This document shows, one piece after another, positions 55,053 to 64,000 of a DNA stretch of 64,000 nucleotides. Under the pieces are notes generated by a model. It searched no databases. It saw nothing but the letters and a program-made list of their open reading frames with translations, and had not been told where the DNA came from. Source of the stretch: Reticulitermes speratus (Eukaryota; Arthropoda; Insecta; Blattodea; Rhinotermitidae); assembly GCA_021186555.1 (NCBI GenBank), contig JAJKFL010000042.1, positions 16,840,521 through 16,904,520 of the forward strand, in the 5' to 3' direction. Every line of letters starts with the position of its first letter. Position 1 is the stretch's first letter. Position numbers and translations under genes: made by a program.

Positions 55053-58000
55053 TTTAGATGATTCGCCTAGTCTAGTCTAATTGATTCTAAGGTACTTCAA
55101 ATCAAACACATTTATTTTTCATAGAATTATTCTGCCACATTTCATGAATCCTTTCCAGAGACCCTGAATGTATGCTTTTGCAGATTCTTAGTTAATAATG
55201 GCTCGGCTGGCTACACTGACTGATAGACTGGACTCCATTCTATTGCTAGGTCATTGTCCTCGGGATTGATTGATAAAGTGGAGATAAAAAAGGAGCGTTT
55301 ATTTTTATAAATATGCAGATATTATTACTGTAATTAATTCTAGAAAGATTCATGACTTTGTTTGATTTAACAAATTGCTTTGGCGGGTCACCACAGACCG
55401 AAGTGGAGTTGAGAGGTGTGCTACATTGCAAATTGTTAAAGCCGACAAGAATGAATTTATGGCAAGAAATGAGAGATAGTTATTTAAAGAAGTAGATCTA
55501 AGATGATTTGGAGTAACATACTTGTAGCATGCAACAGGAAAATGCCTCTTGTTAAATGGAATGTAATTATATTTCACTGTATAAAATACAGACAATGTCA
55601 GAAACATTTCTATCGACGAAGAATTCTGACTGCCTCTCAAAATAATACTCTAAACATGTGCTGATTCGTGCATGGGCAGGGAATAGAAGAGAATTTATTA
55701 TATATCTATGATGTAAGCAGCTAATTATTATTTACTATAATTTGTAGGCTCGACACTTTCAAAAATGCTCCGCTACTGATTCAGAATCTGACCCAGTTTA
55801 CCCATCTTCACAACTTAGCCATGTAATGAACACGAAATTTGATGTCACGTCTTAATATCCTTCGAAACAGATATTAAGTGTAGACAATAATAGCTCGGTA
55901 TTTGTTTCGTGCCTAGCGTTTAATACCAAATACACTCTTTAAGTTATTTAGTTTTTTATGAATACATATTATAAGTAATAGACTATGGGAGTACTTAATA
56001 TTAGTAATCAAAACACACATATAACATAAGCTAAGCAAATTAAGTGCTTCATGTACCCTTTGCTGTGGTAAAAAGGCAGAAGAAGAAGGAATTTCCCAGC
56101 TACTTGAAATACTATTTATGAACATTTACTTCGTTTTCTAAGATGCTAATTCTTATTCTGAGGGAAGGAAATAAATTCACAGTAGCCTATTGAAAGCTAA
56201 GAGAAATCTTGAATAAACGAACAGTTTTATCGGGATATGTTGAGTAAAATTTTTCATCCACACACATCAAATATCATCGACTGAAATGTGAATATGATTA
56301 TAAACTATAGATATAAATTATTTAAATAAACCAAGCGTCTTTTAAGATTAGGCATATATCTGGCAAGAAAGAGTAAAATAACCGTGATAAAATTAATCAG
56401 TACGTGAATAATAAATTGTATTTAACGGATTTACACAATTACATTAGCGGTGTAGGTTTTACGAACACAAAAATAGAAAGTGGGCAAAACGTGTAAGGTG
56501 GAGCGAAATATTAAGTAGACAATATAAACTGGAATCCCCCACTTAAAGCAGCAATTAAAATAATACTAGGACCAAAATTACTTGTGTTTTTCTACAAATA
56601 CTCTTATTTAATCAGTTTAATACAGAGAACTATGTCCTATTCACACTGATATGCCTTCAAAACCTAGTCCAATTTGACTCACCTGATGTGCACCAGCCAG
56701 GCAACTAACAGCTGGAATGGAGAGACGTATAGTTATCCCTGTTTAGCGGTACACCAGCGCCATCTCCTACAGTTCATCATTCAACGACTGAACTATCACG
56801 CTAGCCTAGAAATGAATACGTAAAGACTGTCTCCTACAAATTAAACTTCGGCATCGCGTTCTTATGTAACTTATGCCTAAGTGCATAAAACGAACATTAA
56901 ATTGCAAAATCCTGTCTGCAGTAAACCAAAAAATGCTCAATGCAGTACATTTCCAAAAGAGCAAAAACTGGTTAGAGAAAACTGGTTTGGGAAATATATA
57001 TATTTTTTAATTTTTTAAGGAAAATTATTTGAAAGCTAGAAGTCGGATGATGAAAGAAGTGAGTGGAGAAAATGTTACTGTTATAGAAAAGGAAGGTTAG
57101 GATAGTAGCAACTGTTTCGGGATTTTGTCCAGTGGCGTGTTAAATTTTGTGGCGATAAATTTTCTGATTTATTAGATAGTTATTTAACATTACAATAAAC
57201 ACAATAATCCTCTTCTCATTTCATTCTTTCGAAACTTCCATTGTAGCACTTTTAATGCTCTAATTTTTAAAATTTGTTCAAGCCACAAATAAAAGGCCAA
57301 TTACTTGATGTGACAGAGCATCCCTATTTTCTATTAAGGTAGAAAAGATAGAAGATGCTTGTCATGCTGTAGACAAAATCGTTGTTTCTGATGGTTAGCT
57401 GGGCATAAGCTTTACAATACACATTATACTTTAAATGTAATTTTAAATTATATACGTAGTTACTTGACTACAACTTGCAATTTCGGTACAAATAAATTAC
57501 GTTCCATAATCTTTTTTTCCGATCAGTAGTAAAACTGGACAGTGCATTAAATCTATTTTTACATGTGGAACTGGAAGTCAGTTAAAATGTGCATGAAACC
57601 TGGTCATATAAAGGAGAGAGAAATTAATACTCTTTTAAGTGTTTAAATGACAAATAATATAAAAAATGAGATAATGTATTTTTCTTTACATTATAATTTG
57701 AATTTAAGAACTTTACTGAACAATTCAAGGACCACGTTACATATTCTTAAAATAAATCGAAGCAAAGATTTATAGATTTTTTTAAAGAACGAAATGTTTA
57801 TTTTTGTCCTTCTCTCAAATTCCTTTCCATTTCACTCGGCACTCTTCAAACGTCTCTGTCACTGAGTTGCGTCTAGTAGGATAACTTTTGTTTTATCGGC
57901 CCCCTCCAAGAAATGGCCCACTTCTTTGCCCCCTGTAGCGCAGCCCTTCACAGCTCGCTTCCGAAGACTTGCAGACCATGCAGCGACATGACAATGCTTC

Positions 58001-58399
58001 AAGGTATTCGTAACGTTCAGTTCCGGGTTCGACTCCATCCTCACAGTTTTGCAACGTCACCGTGCTTACAGCCCGGCTATCATGTAGGCACACCGGATGG
58101 AAGGACCTTTTGTACGGGAATCTCCAGTCCGATATCTGCAAAATGAACAGTATGCGTGCAGTTGTATATTAACATTCCTTAATGACCATTCTAAAACATA
58201 ATATTGTGAAGAAGTTAGTGAAAGATCAAATGGAATATTTTGCCACCACTAACTTTAGAACTGTCTTCCAAATTTCTATCAAACAACATAAAGATTAAAA
58301 TATAAAAAATTATAATTTATTATTTTTTATATGGATATGATATTCTCACATTAAGGTACGAAGGAAAATTGGTGTCTCAAGACAGGGTGCTGGCTCTCA
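55053..58399. other. Unannotated AT-rich stretch
   Basis: No gene or repeat family recognised. A B-box-like GGGTTCGACTCC at about 58025 lies in a more GC-rich segment (57900-58110) that might be an old SINE, but no family match is visible. Confidence 0.45.
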
Positions 58400-58775
58400 T
58401 GTTTGAACATAAGAAGGCAGAAGTAAGAATGGGCTGACGAAAGATGCATAATGAGGAATTTCATGGTGCACACTCCTAACTCAATTTGTTAAGGTATGTT
58501 ACATGGAGGGGTTATGCAGCACGTATTGGGAGAAGGGAAATGCGTACGAAATTTTGTGTTGGAATCTGAAGAGAAGAGAATTCTTGGGACATGTAAGTGT
58601 AATTAAAGTTAAAGTAAAGAAATAACCTTAAGAAATAAAGTGGGATGTTTTGAAGACGAACCAATGGCTGGCTCTTATGAACACAGTAATGAAACTTAAG
58701 GCTGTATAAAAAGCGCGGCATTTTGGGAATACCTGAACGAATATTAACTTCTCAAGGACGAAATTCTTATTTAAA
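58400..58775 (+). pseudogene. RTE-like LINE ORF2 C-terminus, decayed
   Basis: The plus strand encodes remnants in the order expected for the end of the LINE ORF2: a KMHNEEFHG stretch (58442 onward), a WRGYAARIG segment resembling the usual RWAGHVARMG, then TGGGATGTTTTGAAGACGAA. The 3' blocks ACAGTAATGAAACTTAAGGC, AAAAGCGCGGCATTT and AACTTCTCAAGGACGAA follow. Stops and frameshifts make it a pseudogene. No TTAG tail remains. Confidence 0.65.
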
Positions 58776-59074
58776 AATAATTGACTCCTTTCCGCTAGAC
58801 GTTCCTTAACCTTTTAAAATCCAGCGGTTAAAATGTGTACTGCCTCTTTTAACACAAAATCTGTGCACTTGTCTCTACATTTTATTTGCTTTCTGCACGA
58901 TTCTCACAACGTAGAAACAATATTTTTTTTACAGCACTCACCTATTGATCTATCTAATGAAAGCTTATTGTGTTTTCTGTGAGGTACGAACTGAATATTT
59001 ATATAAATGTAGATGAATTTTAGTCTTCAAATCACTGCGGAGGCCCGGGTGTGATTAAGAATTAGTTCTCGTAA

Positions 59075-59295
59075 CGTTTGTTACGGACAGATTGGCATTG
59101 AGACAGGTATTTCTCCACGCACTTCGGCTTTAGTCTCCAGTATTATTCAACCAATTGCCTATAGGCCTACTCATCTTCGTTTTAATACTATTCTGGTCAG
59201 AAGGACAAGCGGACGAAACCGAAGGAACATTGAAGCAAAGCAACCTAGCAAAGCTCTTTCCGAGCACTGGACAAAAAGGCACTTTCGAAGTCTTA
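59075..59295 (+). mobile_element. SINE family A', 5' truncated
   Basis: TTGTTACGGACAGATTGGCA, TTGAGACAGG and CGCACTTCGGCTTTAGTC match family A body. TATTCTGGTCAGAAGGACAA, GCGGACGAAACCGAAGG and AGCACTGGACAAAAAGGCAC match the alternative tail of the copy at 27450. The head is missing. Confidence 0.75.
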
Positions 59296-60218
59296 AAAAT
59301 TCAAAGGTTAAGCAAATCTTTAGATATATTCTTACGTCTGTGATATTTTTAAGATGGTGAAAACACGTTTCTTTCTTTAACATTCTCAAATTTTTTATAA
59401 ATTCAGACCAGAAAGATAAATACTTCAAAGCGAAATATCTCGTGCGTAACATGGATGCGGTTAATCTACAGGCCTGTATACATATTTAACAGTGGTTCCA
59501 TTTCTGTCCCATAACCCAGCTTCAGTAGACAATCCTAAATATTAAGTAAGTACAGAAAAGAAATAAGTGCTACTAAAAGCGATACTGTGAGTAACGCAAA
59601 AAAGGTAATCCCTTTATGTCTTTTAGTCGCTGACCTTTCACGGCGGAGACCCAGATTCAATCACATGTCAGAGGGTGTGGGCTTGCTGTGCAAATGTTGC
59701 GCTGGAAGAGGCTTATCTCCGAGAACTTCTATTTCCTCCTATCAAAACGATTACATCAACGCTGCCTATTCACAGTTATTCATATATCGCCGACGCTGTA
59801 AAATATTATAAATTAAAAGCGTCTTTGAATAAAACATTTTATTATTCTTGTTGCGAATTAATTAGAGATGTGGGCGATATTTCTATTAACGTGATTCCCT
59901 CAACATATAAGCTGAATAGAGTACGTTTAGGCAGATGTTTGATTAGAATTTGTTTTTTTTTCCTTTTTTTGTTCCATGTTCTACAAATGTCACAGTTATA
60001 TCCATATATCCTCACAGTTCTGAATCAAATATTCTGTTGCATGTAGGCGTACTTACTGTTATGTGTTAAATCACACTAGATGTTTCTGATAGGATTTACT
60101 TTCAATGCTTTGAAAATAATAAGCCTACTCAATGTCATTTTATCCATCACCATTTATATGCCTTTTGAAAACATAAATTTAAATGTAACAAGAGAGGCAA
60201 TGTACGTATGACGTAATA
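59296..60218. other. Unannotated stretch
   Basis: A 123-codon plus-strand frame (59675-60046) lacks a recognisable domain and is probably fortuitous. A B-box-like CCAGATTCAATCAC at 59650 has no family match. Confidence 0.45.
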
Positions 60219-60300
60219 TTGAGGCGCGTTCGTCCACATTTTTGCAGCGGAAAGCAATAAGTATTACATATTCAGAGAGAGAGAGAGAGAGAGTGTATGT

Positions 60301-60336
<36 letters not shown>

Positions 60337-60762
60337 CCTTAGTTATTCAGCATGCAATGCACATGCGCCGTATTTTCTTCCGTGGCCTGTAGGCTCTACC
60401 GTATGTCTCCACATTATCTCATAAAAGGAATTATTTTCTAGGAAACGTTATTGAACACAAAATTTGTGTTTTGATTTTCTCTACATCTTTTGTCTGGAAA
60501 GTTTCTCATTCTAAGAAGAATTAAGCGACATATGTTCATAAATGTATATTGGTCTTCATGTAAGGTACCCGTTATTCTTGCCAGATTTTAATGAAACTTG
60601 AATTTTATCGACACATTTTAGAAAAAATAACCAAATATAAAATTTCATGAAAATCCGTCCAATGGGAGCCGAGTTCTTCCATGCGGACGGATGGAGAGAC
60701 AGAGACAGACAGACATGGCGAAGCTAATAGTCGCTTTTCGCAATTTTGCGAACGAGCCTAAA
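60219..60762 (+). mobile_element. Dispersed repeat, copy 2 (partner at 47568)
   Basis: Same block order as 47568-48321 without the 210-bp LINE-like insert. It begins TTGAGGCGCGTTCG and ends GCGAACGAGCCTAAA, so the ends form a short inverted repeat. In the position of the insert region it carries (AG)10 at 60274-60293 followed by a (TG)n tract to about 60334. The conserved 3' half runs TGAAAATCCGTCCAATGGGA, CATGCGGACGGATGGAGAGA, CTAATAGTCGCTTTTCGC. Confidence 0.75.
60274..60334 (+). repeat. Compound (AG)n(TG)n microsatellite
   Basis: About ten AG units directly followed by about twenty TG units with an interruption (TATG). Confidence 0.95.
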
Positions 60763-61304
60763 ACAGTGTAGCTCTTTATCGATCTTTATCGAAACACTAC
60801 TTTATCTCATAACACCGTCTATTGTTTGTAGATGATGCAAACAATATGACAGATAGCATAAAGCCCTTCCAAATTTCAGTGTAAAAGGTTTGCTACTATC
60901 AACAAAATTTTGAGATCCAAGGTTCTCACGAGGTGACTATAAACATTGCTCTCTTCTATGATGTGGCGTCACGTGGTCTGATAGATATATACTGCGACGT
61001 TTTCGACGAACCTCTTGTCTGCACCTCCAGTACAGAAGAATAAATAATTATTATTCTGCCTTGAAAATTAATGCGATATCTCATTTCGGAAACCTGTGCA
61101 CTCGCCCTTCAGACTACACAATCTCATAATTCAGAAGACCACAATACCGAAACACTCTTCCTTAAATCGACGGGTTTACAGTTAATCTGATGCTGTTGAT
61201 CATATATTGACATGCGCTTGACTTCGCCTGTGAATATATTCCGTTTCCTCAGTTCTGGTACACACAGAAATCTATGAACTGGACCGTTGTGTTTTTTTTT
61301 GTGT
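60763..61304. other. Unannotated stretch
   Basis: Nothing recognised. Confidence 0.45.
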
Positions 61305-61545
61305 GGTGAAGGGCCCCGCAGCAGAAGCTACGGACGCACCGCAGCCTTAAGGCTTATTGTGCAACCCTGTGATGAAGATGAAGAGAAAGGTGATGAGCAG
61401 TTTTTTTTTCATTTTTCCAAGTAATGGTGCACCGGTGGAATGAAATTGACAGGGGTACTCGGGTAAAAACCTGTCCAAGTGCCACTTTGTCCACCACAAA
61501 TCCCACATGTACAGACCTTGGATCGAACCCGGGCCTCCGCGTTTG
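61305..61545 (-). mobile_element. SINE family A, minus strand, head truncated
   Basis: The plus strand shows the reversed family A 3' end and body: GGGCCCCGCAGCAGAAGCTA, CGCAGCCTTAAGGCTTATTG, a T9 tract, TTCCAAGTAATGGTGCACCG, CAAGTGCCACTTTGTCCACC and ACAAATCCCACATG. A B-box remnant GGATCGAACCCGGGCC follows. The A-box end of the head is missing. Confidence 0.92.
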
Positions 61546-61639
61546 GACGGTTTTGTTACTTCCTTTAGACAGTGAAGAGGTTTATTTAACGATTTTGTTA
61601 ATTGCTAAGTTAATACAGCATTGACGGTAGATGAATGAA

Positions 61640-61808
61640 CTATCACTATGGAGCACTGGTGGAGTGAAACTGACAGGAGAAAACCGATGTACTCGGAGAG
61701 AAACCTGTCACTTTTTATAAGATAAATCTCGCATGGACTGGCCTTTGATCAAATCCAGTTCTCTACTTCCAGATTTCAGCAAATAACCCCTAAGCCTTAA
61801 AAAGGCCA
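61640..61808 (-). mobile_element. SINE family A, second tandem minus copy, diverged
   Basis: GGAGCACTGGTGGAGTGAAA, CTGACAGGAGAAAACCGATG and TACTCGGAGAGAAACCTGTC are reversed family A body. ATAAATCTCGCATGGACTGG and a B-box relic (GATCAAATCCAG) follow, then GGCCATG. The 3' end is missing. It lies about 95 bp from the previous copy in the same orientation. Confidence 0.82.
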
Positions 61809-62028
61809 TGTTACTCCCAGAGGGGTAGAAATGGCCGATGAATTAAATTATCCATTCCCCTCAACCTAACAGAAAATTTAGATATTTTGCTTTAGTTTAT
61901 CGTCCCTGTTCTTTACTGCATAACTGATTCAGTTACTTAAATTGGTAGGTTCACGGTGTAGTGTCAATTAGAAAGGTGACGCCGGATGTTGAATGTAAAA
62001 CAACGCATGAATATTTATGGCTTATTTA
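61809..62028. other. Unannotated stretch
   Basis: Nothing recognised. Confidence 0.4.
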
Positions 62029-62694
62029 AGGCTAATTCACACATAAAGGAAAGAATTGTAACTGTACTGCTTCGGAGCGTGGCCTTCGTGAAAGTCCGCG
62101 CGGCAGCCGAAAAAAGCCGAAGTGCCTTTACAGCATGTGGACGTCTTGAAAGATGAAGGCAAAAATTTTACAAATATTTTAGAGTATTTCGAAATTTGAA
62201 GACCTAAAAGAACTGTTAACACATAGAAAGATTAGAAGATGTAAACTCTATGTTGGTCCGATTTTTAATAACACCACTACATTGGGGAAGAAATTATAAT
62301 ATAACATCTTCACACTATGTTATTTTAATACTAATAATATAGGACTAAGTGTACAATGTGTCACACTGAAATTAGTAGGGTTTAAAAAATTAAAAGAACA
62401 TAAATCTTTATTGAGCCGGGGGTATATATTATTAGATATGTAGATTGAAACAGCCTTCGTGAAAAACCGTGTAGCTGCCGGAAAAAGACGAAAGTGTGTG
62501 GCAGAACATGTCAGTCCGCAGACAGCAAACAGACTGTCAACAGACCGTCAATAGAAAGCCGTACTTTAATTCATACATAGAGGATTGGACTGGTAATATA
62601 CCGTGCTGTGGCCTGAGAGACTGCTTTCAAATATGACCGTGGAGACAGAATCTGGTTAAAGTCTCAGTCCGTCCTGTATGTGTGAATTAGTCTT
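62029..62694. mobile_element. Candidate DNA transposon with terminal inverted repeats
   Basis: AGGCTAATTCACACATAAAGG at the left end (62029 onward) matches the reverse complement of CCTGTATGTGTGAATTAGTC at the right end with few mismatches. Inside, GGCCTTCGTGAAAGTCCGCG near 62080 recurs in direct orientation as AGCCTTCGTGAAAAACCGTG near 62450. Each is followed by a similar GC.GCCG.AAAAAG.CGAA block. No transposase frame and no clear target duplication were found. The superfamily is not assigned. Confidence 0.6.
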
Positions 62695-64000
62695 TGATAT
62701 TACAGGGGAAGTAGCAGGAGGATGGAAAGAGTGGCGTAATGTGGAACTTAAAAGAGTGACAAGCCTATTCTTTACAAAATATTATTAGGATAAAATTGGC
62801 TGGATATTTAGCACTTACCAAAAAATAAAATAAAAAATATTATAAATTTTAGATTAAACCCTGCAGGGAAGTGATAGTTTGGAGACCTATTCCAGCCTAC
62901 ACGGTAAGATAACGTTAAAATGCGTACTAAATAAATATATATGTAAGATTGTGGGCTGGAACTACCTGGCTTAGAATATTCTCATTATTGGCTATTGCGT
63001 TTAGGGACACAATCCATCACGTCCCATAAAGAGCGGGCAGTGATTGACTAGCTGAGCAATAACCAGTTTCAGTTTAGGTATTACAGCAGATGTCTGTGCT
63101 GTACTGGGAAAGACCGCGTCATGTCTGACGTTATCAGGACTCCTGACCTGCAATGGAATCTGGAGTTTTCAAAATATGAACATATGCTAAACATGAAGCA
63201 GAGTATTCAGTGACATCTCACAACGTAAGAGGAGCCGTGTTGCTTTGGTGTTTTGCTTTCCATATTCATTCATTCAATTCCTTTCGCTCCTTGCGGAGCA
63301 TAGGGCTTCCGTGAAACTTCATTTGTTTCACTTCCGTTTCTGTAATAATCTAATTTAAGATGTGCGGGTTGTTAGCCCACAGCATCCGTTGCTTTCCATA
63401 ACATAAACAAAAATGAGAAATGCTCTGTAATGCGAGTTACATCCTTCTTCATCTCAATGGTCGGAATTCCCCGTAATAGTAGGCAAAATGCGATAAAACG
63501 GGCTGCTCTTTGAACACGACAAGCCGTGTGAATGCATCCCGCATTGCTTTATTGTGCAGAAGTGTGTGATGAACCACATTATAATCACGACGGAATCCGT
63601 GAGATTGTAATACAATTGCCACTGTACCAAGTGATTGGAACGATCTGTCATGATGTAGCAAATTTTCTCTTCACACAGGGATAGACTGGCAGGTCTAATT
63701 ACATTTTATAATAACTGCTAAAGTGCATAGAACAAGCTACAACAGAGAAACCTTCTGGAAAAGCCTTTTCTTATGTGGAATGAGGAATCATGTATTTTTC
63801 ATCTGAAAAAAATGCTAAAATACAATTCCATATTTCACTGAATATCATGTGTTTTATTACTGCTTATATAATTGTGTATGTATGTATGTATTTATGTTTG
63901 TATATATATGTACATGTACGCTCTAGGTACGTGTGTGTATATATGAATATATGTTCACAAGCATACACACTTGCATAAATTAAGTTCGTCTTACTTGATC
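62695..64000. other. Unannotated end of window
   Basis: A short (TATG)n run lies at about 63877-63893. Overlapping minus-strand frames at 63449-63661 show no recognisable domain. Confidence 0.5.

Noticed and set aside
57940-58110. tRNA-derived SINE suggested by GGGTTCGACTCC
   Set aside because: The candidate A box is too far away and the surrounding sequence matches none of the four SINE families in the window.
59675-60046. 123-codon plus-strand open frame
   Set aside because: Low-complexity, Phe/Leu/Tyr-rich end with no motif; considered fortuitous.

Overview
This window looks like non-coding nuclear DNA from a large, AT-rich animal genome. It is probably an insect and most likely a cockroach or termite (Blattodea, perhaps Periplaneta). 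That guess rests on my memory of the SINE and foldback families, which turn up as translated fragments in predicted proteins of those insects; it is not a database match. I find no convincing host exon, rRNA or genuine tRNA gene, and no prokaryotic gene organisation. The longest open frames (about 100-145 codons) are chance frames or lie inside repeats. The 64 kb could be intergenic or lie within a very long intron.

What can be supported is a dense, layered set of mobile elements. (1) There are four tRNA-headed SINE families, called A, B, C and D here. A (or its variant A') occurs at 1080, 8542, 10507, 27450, 39385, 46641, 59075, 61305 and 61640. B occurs at 9619, 31761, 33586, 41006, 46300, 52575 and 53778. 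C occurs at 21653, 22794, 29690 and 32078. D occurs at 30290 and 37884. Several copies keep target-site duplications of 11-15 bp. (2) A foldback (hairpin) family occurs at 19577, 20964, 40847 and 54962. It has long inverted arms plus a one-sided tail of about 30 bp and 8-10 bp target duplications. (3) Fragments of an RTE-like LINE whose 3' end runs into (TTAG)n occur at 18580, 20750, 52800 and 58400. A related or separate LINE 5' region lies on the minus strand at about 47640. (4) hAT-like non-autonomous DNA transposons occur at 11604, 42204, 43183 and 54354. A decayed Tc1/mariner-like transposase end is at 31140, other inverted-repeat elements are at 11043 and 62029, and a dispersed repeat pair is at 47568 and 60219. 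(5) Tandem repeats include a 22-copy, 35-bp minisatellite (28567-29340) and a perfect (TCTA)30 tract (5882-6001).

Some insertions are nested, which gives a relative order. A foldback copy sits inside an older LINE at 20964-21189. A D SINE landed directly against a perfect hairpin at 37833-37880. A B SINE with a perfect 15-bp duplication lies about 15 bp from a foldback duplication at 40976. The stretches between repeats are AT-rich and hold nothing I recognise.

The best candidate for something little described is the foldback family. Its ends are asymmetric in all three copies where both ends can be seen, and a fourth copy lacks the distal part of the structure. That pattern fits RNA-mediated insertion of a hairpin transcript at least as well as a cut-and-paste foldback transposon.
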